Position numbers and translations under genes: made by a program. From positions 1 to 34,839 of the forward strand of contig CAJWRJ010000017.1 in assembly GCA_913046215.1 (NCBI GenBank): a stretch of 34,839 bases of DNA, read 5' to 3'. How positions within the stretch are numbered: position 1 is the first letter of the stretch; the number at the start of each line of letters is the position of its first letter. Source of the DNA: an uncultured Legionellales bacterium. Its GTDB lineage: Bacteria > Pseudomonadota > Gammaproteobacteria > Eutrophobiales > Eutrophobiaceae. The notes under the pieces are model-generated. The model saw nothing but the letters and a program-made list of their open reading frames with translations. It ran no database searches and was not told the origin of the DNA. Shown here piece by piece: positions 6,871 through 15,127 of the stretch.

Positions 6871-8589
6871 ATGAAATATATTTCTTTACAAACACTAAAA
6901 ATATTAATGTTTTTTGTACTAAGTGCCGGATATGTTTTTGCTGGTCAAAATGATTCAGCAAAAACAGAAATAACCGACGATGCAACTATCAGTGAGGAGG
7001 CTAGTTCGCCTTCTGCAGATGAAGTCGTCATTGATGAAAAAGATCAGAATTCAGAGCTTACCTTTGATGCAAACACCTCTTTGCCAGTTGATGTAATTCT
7101 GGTGTTAGATAACTCGGGGAGTATGAAGAAAAATGACCCTCAATTTCTAGTGGGAGCAGCAATAAAGGGTTTCATAAATCAAGCAAATGAAAATACTCGC
7201 ATAGGAATTATTATTTTTGATGCGAAAGCAGAACTTAAAGTTCCTTTAGCGGATGCATCATATGCAGATCGAAATGTAGTTTTGAGTAGTATTAAGGGAA
7301 TAGACTATAAGGGACAGTTTACCGATTTTCCTGCTGCTATCGAGCGTGCAATATATGAGCTCAAGGAAAATGCTCGTGAAAATGCACAAAAATCAATTAT
7401 CTTTATGACAGATGGCATTGTTGATACAGGAAATTCCGGTCGTGATATAGAAAAATCTAGGTGGATGCGAGAAGATTTAGCGGCCGATGCTTTTGATAAT
7501 CAGATTAAAGTAATTGGTATTGCTTTTACAGAAGCAGCTGATTTTCAGTTAATTCAGTCGATTTCACAACAAACATCTGGAAAGTATTTTCGTGTGTTGG
7601 CTGCAGAAGACTTACAAAATGTTTTTATAGAAATTGATGAAATTATAAATCAAATACCAAATGCATCATTAACAGCAGAAACAGATAAGGAATTGATAAC
7701 CAGTACTGCTGAGATTGATAAGACACAAAGCGCACTGAATGAGATAGATAAGACCGTTGATACAATGCAGCCTAGAATTGAAGCGGTCGAAAAAGCTCTA
7801 TATGAAATAGAAGAACCAAGCTTATTTGCATTTAATTTGTTTTCTGCAATTGCATTACTTTTATTGATTTTGACATTATTATTTTTGTTTTTATGGCGAA
7901 AGCGCATATTAAAAGGTGGTGATGATGACTTTTTTCAAGAAGCCTATATAAATGATCCAAAAGGAAAGACTAACAAGCAGGCACACATCCTTGATCAAAG
8001 ACCAAAAATGATCGGGCGTGTTGCAGGAAAGGATATAGATCATATGGATTATATCGTTGTTAATGAATCAACAATTAGTCGTCGGCATGCTCTTATAGAA
8101 TATAAGGACTATTCATTTTGGATTATTGACCAAGGAAGCAGTAATGGTACTTTTATAAATAATGAAAGAATCGAAAATGAAGTTAGGTTAAAGCATGGAG
8201 ATAAAATAAGACTTCACAACTATGAATTTGATTTTATTGTCCCAGAGATGGACGAAAATGATGAGACAATTGTTTATACTCCAGGTATGTCCGTAGTAGA
8301 TGATATGAATTCAAATGCAGGATCTGTGCCTAATGAAATAACTTATGGACTAGAGGAGATTGCGAATACTCCAAATAAAGAAAAGATCGCACCAGTCAGT
8401 AGTAAATCGGAACTACCTGACGGTGAAGAAGTAACAGTGATAAATAATACTAATGATGACAGTGTTGATCTTGATTCGAGTGAAAATATTACTAATTTGA
8501 CTAATGATGACGTTGATGGTGCAACGATAGACGATGATGACGATGATGACGATGACGATACAACTGTAATAAGCACTATTAATAATTAA
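6871..8589 (+). CDS. Membrane protein with periplasmic vWA and cytoplasmic FHA domains
   Basis: A 572-aa protein. A signal peptide (cleavage near VFA24) is followed by a vWA domain (about 74-260) with an intact MIDAS: D80-x-S82-x-S84, T151 and D181. A helical region with Lys/Glu repeats (about 265-315) leads to one transmembrane segment (318-342) and a stop-transfer WRKR. Then comes an FHA domain (about 371-457; GR 382-383, SRRH 403-406, SSNGT 423-427). The topology implies a metal-dependent adhesion or sensing domain outside and phosphothreonine reading inside. The acidic tail carries TxV-type motifs (DETIVYT, EEVTVI and ten Asp then TTVIS). The partner kinase is not in the window and the function is unknown. 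Whether it works with the other FHA protein is inference. Confidence 0.85.
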   Translation: MKYISLQTLKILMFFVLSAGYVFAGQNDSAKTEITDDATISEEASSPSADEVVIDEKDQNSELTFDANTSLPVDVILVLDNSGSMKKNDPQFLVGAAIKGFINQANENTRIGIIIFDAKAELKVPLADASYADRNVVLSSIKGIDYKGQFTDFPAAIERAIYELKENARENAQKSIIFMTDGIVDTGNSGRDIEKSRWMREDLAADAFDNQIKVIGIAFTEAADFQLIQSISQQTSGKYFRVLAAEDLQNVFIEIDEIINQIPNASLTAETDKELITSTAEIDKTQSALNEIDKTVDTMQPRIEAVEKALYEIEEPSLFAFNLFSAIALLLLILTLLFLFLWRKRILKGGDDDFFQEAYINDPKGKTNKQAHILDQRPKMIGRVAGKDIDHMDYIVVNESTISRRHALIEYKDYSFWIIDQGSSNGTFINNERIENEVRLKHGDKIRLHNYEFDFIVPEMDENDETIVYTPGMSVVDDMNSNAGSVPNEITYGLEEIANTPNKEKIAPVSSKSELPDGEEVTVINNTNDDSVDLDSSENITNLTNDDVDGATIDDDDDDDDDDTTVISTINN

Positions 8590-8659
8590 AGTTTATTTCA
8601 TAGTTTTAATAATTTTTGGTGATTGACTATCTCGTGTTGACAATAGCAACATCTTACCA

Positions 8660-9637
8660 ATGAAAAAAGAATACCCCAGCCTCTTACGAATAATTTCTGA
8701 TGGTAATGTTCATTCAGGGGAAGTGCTTGCTGCGAAATTGGGAGTATCAAGAGTAGCTATATGGAAATCAATCCAATCACTTAGAAATATGGGTTTAGAA
8801 ATTTCTGCAATTTCGGGGAAAGGATACTGTTTGAATACTAAGCTCGAACTTTTAGCAGGTAGCGATATAAATAACATGTTATCTGAAAAAATAAAAAGGT
8901 TTTGTAGAGATATTAATGTTGTTTTGAAAATAAAGTCAACCAACTCGGATTTGCTTAATCGGTTAAATGAGCGAAAATCAATTCATGGTTGCGTTTTGCT
9001 GGCAGAATACCAGTCAGATGGAAGAGGACGAAGAAATAAGAAATGGTACTCGCCTATTGCTAGTGGTATTTGTTTTTCTTTAGGGTGGCGCTTTGAGTTA
9101 ATGCCAATATCTCCCGGGTTATTATCTTTATATATGGGTGTTGCAATAGCTCGAGCACTTGATTCTCTTGAGATTGAAGGAATTGGTCTGAAGTGGCCAA
9201 ATGATATTATTGTAAAAAATCATAAGATTGGTGGAATATTACTCGATATACGAGGAGAAAGTGCCGGTCCCTTAGATATTGTTATTGGTGTAGGAGTTAA
9301 TTATAAGCTAGCAAAAAAAGAAATCTTTGATATAAATCAGCCAGTAACTGATATAAGTAGTATTTCAAAAAAATCTTTATCAAGAAATATGATAGCAGCT
9401 AGTTTAATTTCAAATATTTTTGAGGTTTTAAGTGACTTACAGGTTGGTTTGAATACTAACCTAGTAGATGAATGGCGTAAGTATGATTGCTATTCTGAGA
9501 AAGAGGCCAAGTTAATTTTAGCCGGAGAGGAAATAACAGGGATATTAAAGGGCGTAAATGAGCAAGGTGCATTATTAATATCAGTAGATGGTGAGCTATT
9601 AAGTTATAATTCTGGTGAAGTCAGTTTAAGAATTTAA
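8660..9637 (+). CDS. birA: Bifunctional biotin-[acetyl-CoA-carboxylase] ligase / biotin repressor
   Basis: A 325-aa BirA. The N-terminal winged HTH (about 1-65; GEVLAAKLGVSRVAIWKSI) is of the repressor type. The catalytic domain shows the biotinyl-AMP loop DGRGRRNKKWYSP, GLKWPNDI and KIGGILLDIRGE. The C-terminal SH3-like domain begins near residue 275. It attaches biotin to BCCP and may repress biotin genes, since the HTH is complete. No bio operator is visible here. It lies 2 nt before coaX, a pairing common in Gammaproteobacteria. Confidence 0.95.
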   Translation: MKKEYPSLLRIISDGNVHSGEVLAAKLGVSRVAIWKSIQSLRNMGLEISAISGKGYCLNTKLELLAGSDINNMLSEKIKRFCRDINVVLKIKSTNSDLLNRLNERKSIHGCVLLAEYQSDGRGRRNKKWYSPIASGICFSLGWRFELMPISPGLLSLYMGVAIARALDSLEIEGIGLKWPNDIIVKNHKIGGILLDIRGESAGPLDIVIGVGVNYKLAKKEIFDINQPVTDISSISKKSLSRNMIAASLISNIFEVLSDLQVGLNTNLVDEWRKYDCYSEKEAKLILAGEEITGILKGVNEQGALLISVDGELLSYNSGEVSLRI

Positions 9638-9639
9638 AT

Positions 9640-10386
9640 ATGAAATTATTATTAGATATAGGCAATTCTTCAGTTAATTGGGCAAGTGAAAAAGAATCAA
9701 ATTTTCTATCACAAGGGTCATTTATCTATGACAAAAAGAATATAGAAGATAGTTTAGAAAATAATTTATTGCTTACAGAAAAAACTTCTAAAATATTACT
9801 ATCCAATGTTGCAGGTAAAGATATTTATAATTCTCTAAATTGCTGGATAAAAAAACATGGGAATATTGAGTTATGGGAATCTTCCATAGATAAAAAATTT
9901 GGCGGTTTAAAAATAAGCTACAAGGAAACCGAACAAATGGGAGTTGATCGTTGGTTGTCAATGATTGCAAGTTGGAATAAACATCGATCCCCATTATGTT
10001 TAGTTAGTTGCGGTACTGCATTAACAATTGATCTAGTTAATTCCGAAGGAAATCATTTGGGTGGGTACATATTGCCGGGCCATGATCTAATGCACAAAGC
10101 ATTAGTTGATAATGTGGAGAAAATTAATATTAAAATAACAAATACTCCATCTATTGAGTATGCTTCAAATACAGAGTCAGCCGTAAATAATGGAGTTTTT
10201 CTGGCTTTAGTGTCTGCCATAGATCGCATTGTTAAGGAATTTTCATCTGAATTAGGCGTTATGCCTAAATGTATTATTTCAGGTGGAAATGCAAAATTGA
10301 TTAAACCATTACTTGAATTTCAATTTAAGCATGAACCTAACCTTGTTTTACATGGCCTTCTAATTGCACATAATACTTCAATATAG
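9640..10386 (+). CDS. coaX: Type III pantothenate kinase
   Basis: A 248-aa CoaX that phosphorylates pantothenate, the first step of CoA synthesis. ASKHA-fold motifs are present: DIGNSSVNWA at the N-terminus, GVDRWLSMIA for pantothenate binding, SCGTALTIDLV and ISGGNAKLI near the end. Length is typical. It is almost contiguous with birA and likely cotranscribed, followed by a tRNA gene. Confidence 0.95.
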   Translation: MKLLLDIGNSSVNWASEKESNFLSQGSFIYDKKNIEDSLENNLLLTEKTSKILLSNVAGKDIYNSLNCWIKKHGNIELWESSIDKKFGGLKISYKETEQMGVDRWLSMIASWNKHRSPLCLVSCGTALTIDLVNSEGNHLGGYILPGHDLMHKALVDNVEKINIKITNTPSIEYASNTESAVNNGVFLALVSAIDRIVKEFSSELGVMPKCIISGGNAKLIKPLLEFQFKHEPNLVLHGLLIAHNTSI

Positions 10387-10410
10387 ATTAGGTATTTGCC
10401 TTAAATTTTT

Positions 10411-10418
10411 CGTATAAT
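10411..10418 (+). promoter_or_regulatory. Possible -10 element of the tRNA promoter
   Basis: CGTATAAT contains a perfect TATAAT (10413-10418), 44 nt before the mature tRNA. No good -35 hexamer is spaced at 16-18 nt; TTAGGT at 10388 would need a 19-nt spacer. Confidence 0.35.
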
Positions 10419-10462
10419 CGACTGAAAATCATACATAAGAATAAGCAAAGGGATGGTATTTT

Positions 10463-10536
10463 GCCCCGATAGTTAAATGGTATAACCGATGATTTGTAAT
10501 CATCTATTGGGGGTTCGATTCCCTCTCGGGGCTCCA
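10463..10536 (+). tRNA. tRNA-Thr (anticodon UGU), encoded CCA
   Basis: A complete cloverleaf: acceptor GCCCCGA with TCGGGGC, D stem GTTA/TAAC with loop AATGGTA, anticodon stem GATGA/TCATC with loop TTTGTAA (anticodon TGT at 10495-10497), and T arm GGGTTCGATTCCC. The discriminator base is U73, followed by encoded CCA (10534-10536). It reads ACA. The D-arm, T-arm and U73 resemble glycine tRNAs more than the usual threonine tRNAs (GCTC D stem, A73). The threonine call rests on the anticodon and on G1-C72 and C2-G71. Confidence 0.93.
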
Positions 10537-10582
10537 ATTTTTCGTTAAGATTTAAAAGTTTTATAAAAAAGAAATAAACAAT

Positions 10583-12133
10583 ATGAAAATAGTCAGATAC
10601 ATTATCTTAACTACTTTATTAAGCATTGTATGTGTAATCAATTCTAGCGCGGAGATTACATACGATAAGATTCAGTTACTTATAGAAAACGATAAACATA
10701 AAGAAGCACTTAATTTAACCGAAGATTACCTTTCTCGCAATAAGTCCGATATTAAATTTCAGTTTTTAAAAGGTTTAATTCTGGCCAGATTAAATAGATA
10801 TAACGATGCAGAAAAGATATTTTACAAAATGGCAGAGGAAAATCCTAATCTACCCGAACCTCTAAATAACTTAGCGGTAATTTATTCAATTCAGGGAGAA
10901 TATTCCAAAGCTCAAGAAATACTTAAAAAAGCATTAGAGTCTAACCGAAATTATGAGACAGTTTATCATAATCTAAGCGATCTTTATGCCAAAGTTGCCA
11001 GCCGTGCATATAATCAAGCACTTGGTATTTCGCAAACCGAAAGAGGACCAGTAGAGAAACTATTGTTTCTTAGAGAACTAAATTTACCTCAAACTATGCT
11101 TATTGAATCTTTGAATCGTGAAAATAAAGAGCTTAAAAGTGTAATGAAGGATACAGAAAAAGTACTTGAAGAAAATAAGCTTGCTATAAAAATTAAAAAT
11201 CAGGAATTATCTAAATTAGGAGAAGCTCAGAGATCAATTCAAAAATTAATGCAAGAGAAACTTGAGCTTAATATAGAGATTAAAGAGTTGAAGGGTTCTT
11301 TGGATGAGGTTATGTATTCCCTTTCACTTAAAGATGAACAATTAGCTAAGCTTGATGAAACAGAAAAAGCACTTGCAGGATTAACAAATGAAAATAAAGG
11401 TTTAAAGGATCGATTAGTAAAAGCCGAAGCATCATTAGGTCAATTGAGTAGCTCCCTTTCACTTAAAGATGAACAATTAGCTAAGCTTGATGAAACAGAA
11501 AAAGCACTTGCAGGATTAACAAATGAAAATAAAGGTTTAAAGGATCGATTAGTAAAAGCCGAAGCATCATTAGGTCAATTGAGTAGCTCTTTAATTCTTA
11601 AAGATGAACAATTAGCTAAGCTTGATGAAAATTTAAATAATATAAATGCAGCTGATTTAAAAAAAGAAAACTCTAATCTCAAAAGTAAAGTTAATGAGAC
11701 CGAATTATTGCTTGAAGAACTTAAAAAATCAGTGGCTGATGGGGCAGAGGATCCTAGTCCTGATATAGGTCAAAAAACTAACAAACTGAGCGAACAGAAA
11801 AAAGCCATAGAAATAGCTATTAATAATTGGGTAAATGCATGGGCATCAAAAAATATAGATAATTATATTTCAAGTTATGCAATGGAATTTAAGCCCTCGA
11901 GAGGATTAAGTAGAGCAAAATGGGAATTGCAAAGACGAGAACGTCTAGCCAATCCGTCTTTTATCAAGATAAAATTGACTAATATAAAAATAGAAATTCG
12001 TGATGATGGTCTAGCAAATGTAAGATTTACACAGCAATATCAATCAGACTCATATAAAGATGAGGTAAAAAAAATAGTAACAGTGAAAATGATTAATAAT
12101 AAATGGTTAATTATGCGAGAGCGAGTTCTTTAA
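10583..12133 (+). CDS. Exported TPR / coiled-coil protein with Csd6-like C-terminal domain
   Basis: A 516-aa protein. The signal peptide ends near residue 23 (NSSA-EI). TPR-like helices cover about 25-150 (NEDKHKEAL-type and LNNLAVIYSIQGEYSKAQEIL). A long coiled coil covers about 185-400. An NTF2/SnoaL-like domain covers about 405-516 (INNWVNAWASKNIDNYISSY ... KWLIMRERVL). The same C-terminal domain type ends the next gene, whose ATG overlaps this stop by one base, so the two are probably translationally coupled and may act together at the cell wall. The coiled coil includes a 45-residue perfect tandem repeat. The function is inferred only as a scaffold. Confidence 0.8.
   Translation: MKIVRYIILTTLLSIVCVINSSAEITYDKIQLLIENDKHKEALNLTEDYLSRNKSDIKFQFLKGLILARLNRYNDAEKIFYKMAEENPNLPEPLNNLAVIYSIQGEYSKAQEILKKALESNRNYETVYHNLSDLYAKVASRAYNQALGISQTERGPVEKLLFLRELNLPQTMLIESLNRENKELKSVMKDTEKVLEENKLAIKIKNQELSKLGEAQRSIQKLMQEKLELNIEIKELKGSLDEVMYSLSLKDEQLAKLDETEKALAGLTNENKGLKDRLVKAEASLGQLSSSLSLKDEQLAKLDETEKALAGLTNENKGLKDRLVKAEASLGQLSSSLILKDEQLAKLDENLNNINAADLKKENSNLKSKVNETELLLEELKKSVADGAEDPSPDIGQKTNKLSEQKKAIEIAINNWVNAWASKNIDNYISSYAMEFKPSRGLSRAKWELQRRERLANPSFIKIKLTNIKIEIRDDGLANVRFTQQYQSDSYKDEVKKIVTVKMINNKWLIMRERVL
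11318..11632 (+). repeat. 135-bp perfect tandem duplication plus partial third copy
   Basis: Copy 1 (11318-11452) and copy 2 (11453-11587) read identical base for base. A third partial copy (11588 to about 11630) matches over about 43 bp with changes near its start and then diverges. The unit is 45 codons, so frame is kept. In the protein it lengthens the coiled coil (residues about 246-335) by heptad-like units containing KDEQLAKLDE and LTNENKGLKDRL. Confidence 0.95.
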
Positions 12134-13347
12134 TGAACATAAAATATAAAATTATAGCATCAGTATTATTTTTCCAAATAAATTTTTTATTTGCTGAAAA
12201 TAATTTCGAAAAGAATACGTCCTTAACTGTTGAAGAAGTGTCTATATATTCAGAAAAGGTTTTAATTGATGCGCTTGATTTTGTTAAGAATGGTAATGTA
12301 GATGAAGCCATTGAAAAATTGGAAAAATTGATAGAATTAAACCCAAGTTTTAATGCAGCACAACTTATTTATGCCGATTTAATGTTATCCCGCTCCCAAC
12401 CAATCACTGATTTCGGAAATATAACAAATGCACCATATACACGTATAAACTCATTACTAAGTGAGGTAAAAGCAAGGTGGAATTTTCATAAAGCAACAAT
12501 TGATAACAATAAAATACCATCATCCTTAATAAAGTTAGCTAATAGCCAAAGCCATGTAATTGTGGTTGATGCTTTAACTTCGCGTTTATTTCTCTTTGAA
12601 AATAACAATGGTGTTCCAAAATTAAAAAGCGATTTTTATGTAACTATAGGTAAAAATGGAACGGGAAAATATGTTGAGGGAGATCAAAAAACTCCAATCG
12701 GAGTTTATTTTGTGACAGGTTTTATTCCATCAGAGGATTTACCCGATCTATATGGAGATGGTGCATTTCCAATCAATTACCCAAATGCTTGGGATCGGAG
12801 TCACAATCGAACTGGATATGGAATTTGGTTGCATGGGACCCCAAGCAAATTTTATAGTCGTGCTCCAAAAGATAGTGATGGTTGTGTTATTGTAAGTAAT
12901 AACGATCTTAATACTTTATCTCGATTTATAGATGTGGGTGAAACCCCCATTGTTATTGTTGACAACATCAATTGGATAACAAAGGATGAATGGGAAAAAA
13001 GAAATACCAGCTATAATTTATTTGTTGAACAGTGGCGTCAAGATTGGGAAAGTCGAAATGTTGGGTCGTATTTAAGTCATTACTCAAAGGATTATACAGG
13101 ACTTGGTAAAAATTATGATTCATGGGTTGAATATAAAAGTAGAATTATTCCAACAAAAAAATTTATTAAAGTTGATTTATCAAATAAAAGCGTTTTCGTT
13201 TATCCAGAACCAATCAATTTAATGGTTGTCACTTTTATGCAAGATTATAGTAGTGATACCTTTAGAAAAAAATTTCTAAAAAGGCAGTATTGGAAAATGG
13301 AGCAAGATGGTAAGTGGCGTATTATTTTTGAGGGTGCTGCATCCTAG
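12133..13347 (+). CDS. YkuD-family L,D-transpeptidase/carboxypeptidase with Csd6-like C-terminal domain
   Basis: A 404-aa exported protein. The signal peptide ends near FLFA21. A helical TPR-like stretch (about 45-85) precedes a YkuD domain (about 141-275). The catalytic motif is complete: H234 in IWLHGTP and S248-D-G-C251-V. An NTF2-like domain (about 293-402) follows, as in Helicobacter Csd6, which trims peptidoglycan peptides. It is either an L,D-transpeptidase or an L,D-carboxypeptidase; domain order favours the Csd6/YafK group. The ATG at 12133 overlaps the TPR gene stop (TAATG). The in-frame upstream start lies inside the previous gene and lacks a signal peptide. Confidence 0.88.
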   Translation: MNIKYKIIASVLFFQINFLFAENNFEKNTSLTVEEVSIYSEKVLIDALDFVKNGNVDEAIEKLEKLIELNPSFNAAQLIYADLMLSRSQPITDFGNITNAPYTRINSLLSEVKARWNFHKATIDNNKIPSSLIKLANSQSHVIVVDALTSRLFLFENNNGVPKLKSDFYVTIGKNGTGKYVEGDQKTPIGVYFVTGFIPSEDLPDLYGDGAFPINYPNAWDRSHNRTGYGIWLHGTPSKFYSRAPKDSDGCVIVSNNDLNTLSRFIDVGETPIVIVDNINWITKDEWEKRNTSYNLFVEQWRQDWESRNVGSYLSHYSKDYTGLGKNYDSWVEYKSRIIPTKKFIKVDLSNKSVFVYPEPINLMVVTFMQDYSSDTFRKKFLKRQYWKMEQDGKWRIIFEGAAS

Positions 13348-13353
13348 TCATTC

Positions 13354-14247
13354 TTACTCAGGATCATAATCATAATTTTCTTGTATTACATTGCCGTCAT
13401 TCTCAACAATATTTTTACGTAGCCAGCCCACCATATCACCCCAAATATTAGAAATTTCTTCTTTTGTAGGCATGATTCCAGCGTATGAGAGCTCCACTGT
13501 AATTGTAGGAATTTGACGTTGAACACCAGCAAAGTTTCCTAGAGATCCCGGGTAGGTACCAAGATAGCTTAAGGGTAAACTTCCAAATTTATCTGGTGCA
13601 GCTCTAGGACCATCATGATCAATTAATCCGTATGGTGCATGGATAGCTACAATTACATCAGGACGAAAAGTATTTATGTGTCCTACTAACCAGTTACTTT
13701 CTGGTTCACTTAGTGCTTCTGGACCTGGGTAGTATCTTGGATCCTTACCTTTTTTATCTATCCAGTATTTTATTGCCGTATTCTCCCAATCAGGTATTGG
13801 AAAATTACGATTTAAATCAACATTATTTTCGTTCATTCGCTGCGAATTTTTTCTTAACAAACCATCTGGATTTAATAATGGAACAATATGCCAGTGAAAT
13901 AGACCGCTATGATGTTTGTTTAGTATATTTAGCCATTTGAAGACCACGCTTACTGATGAATATTCATCGCCATGAGTACCACCTATTAGCAATACTTTTC
14001 CAAGGGGCAGGCGATTCTCCAATGGAGGGTATTCTTTTAGTAAAATTGGATCGCCCTTAACCGACTGCCCTTCAGTTGTAGAAAATTTCATATCCATACA
14101 TTCTTGGATACTAACACTCCCCAATTTATTTCCAATTTTTTCACATTGATTTTTAACAATATGATTGTTGGTATCTGCATTTAAAACTAATGGAAATAAG
14201 AATATAAGCAGAGTAGTTTTTAATAAAAATAACATATTAATATTCAT
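13354..14247 (-). CDS. Periplasmic M14 zinc peptidase, murein-peptide amidase-like
   Basis: A 297-aa protein with a signal peptide (MNINMLFLLK..., cleavage near LNA-DT). M14 metallocarboxypeptidase ligands are visible: H92-G-D-E95 in GGTHGDEYSS, H203 in AIHAPYG, and catalytic E252 in TVELSYAG, with the substrate motif DLNRNFP at 144-150. It resembles MpaA-type enzymes that cut muropeptides, but unlike cytoplasmic MpaA it is exported. The start was set at ATG 14247 because the longer frame opens with TTG; an ATG four codons later is also possible. It overlaps the ubiA stop by 11 nt. It converges on the YkuD gene, forming a cell-wall cluster. Confidence 0.83.
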   Translation of the reverse strand: MNINMLFLLKTTLLIFLFPLVLNADTNNHIVKNQCEKIGNKLGSVSIQECMDMKFSTTEGQSVKGDPILLKEYPPLENRLPLGKVLLIGGTHGDEYSSVSVVFKWLNILNKHHSGLFHWHIVPLLNPDGLLRKNSQRMNENNVDLNRNFPIPDWENTAIKYWIDKKGKDPRYYPGPEALSEPESNWLVGHINTFRPDVIVAIHAPYGLIDHDGPRAAPDKFGSLPLSYLGTYPGSLGNFAGVQRQIPTITVELSYAGIMPTKEEISNIWGDMVGWLRKNIVENDGNVIQENYDYDPE

Positions 14248-15118
14248 AATAATTAAAAAATAATCCAGCAAATATTAAAAGTCCAAAAAAATTATTATTT
14301 AAAAATGCTTTCATACAATTTTTACGATCTCTATTTTTTATCAAATATAACTGGTATGCGAATAAGCTTGAACCGAATAATAAGCTTACATAGTATTCAA
14401 GTCCCAAGGACGCTTCTTGCCCAACAATAATCAAAGCAACAATTACTAGCGATTGAATTATTCCAATAATTAATCTATCAGCATCATCAAATAAAATTGC
14501 TGTCGACTTAATACCAATTTTTAGATCATCATCGCGATCAATTATCGCGTAAATAGTATCATACGCAACAGTCCAAAGTATATTAGCAATAAATAATAAC
14601 CACGCAATAAGAGGAACGGAATTAGATACAGCAGCAAAAGCCATAGGAATTGACCAACCAAAAGTTACACCTAAAAAAAACTGAGGTATATATATATAAC
14701 GTTTAAGAAAAGGATAAATACTCGCTAATATAATCGCAATGAATGAAAGCTGAATAGTAAGTATATTTGTTGTTAAAATAAGCAAAAACGCAACACAAAT
14801 AAGAATGCAAGCAATAGTAAATGCTTCGATTGATGATAATTTATTTGATGCTAAAGGCCTATCTTTTGTCCGAGTGACAAATTTATCAAGATCTTTATCA
14901 ATTATATCATTTAGAATACAACCAGCTGAGCGCATTAAAAAAACACCTAAAATAAATACAAGAAGAATCTTTTGATCAGGAAATCCTTCAGCAGCTATCC
15001 ATAACCCCCAAAGAGTAGGCCATAACAGCAAAAAAATACCAATTGGTTTATGTAGTCTCATTAGTAATAGATATTGTTTAAATTTATTTATTTTTGATTT
15101 AATTATTTTTATATTCAT
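14237..15118 (-). CDS. ubiA: 4-hydroxybenzoate polyprenyltransferase
   Basis: A 293-aa integral membrane prenyltransferase of ubiquinone synthesis that attaches the polyprenyl tail to 4-hydroxybenzoate. The first Asp-rich motif NDIIDKDLDKFVTRTKDRP and the second YDTIYAIIDRDDDLKIGIKS are both intact and bind Mg-diphosphate. About eight to nine TM segments. It lies 9 nt after ubiC, which supplies its substrate, and overlaps the M14 peptidase start. Confidence 0.95.
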   Translation of the reverse strand: MNIKIIKSKINKFKQYLLLMRLHKPIGIFLLLWPTLWGLWIAAEGFPDQKILLVFILGVFLMRSAGCILNDIIDKDLDKFVTRTKDRPLASNKLSSIEAFTIACILICVAFLLILTTNILTIQLSFIAIILASIYPFLKRYIYIPQFFLGVTFGWSIPMAFAAVSNSVPLIAWLLFIANILWTVAYDTIYAIIDRDDDLKIGIKSTAILFDDADRLIIGIIQSLVIVALIIVGQEASLGLEYYVSLLFGSSLFAYQLYLIKNRDRKNCMKAFLNNNFFGLLIFAGLFFNYYEY

Positions 15119-15127
15119 AAATATATT

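Noticed and set aside
11318-11632. Repeat array considered as CRISPR
   Set aside because: The units are directly adjacent 135-bp coding duplications without spacers, in frame inside a gene.
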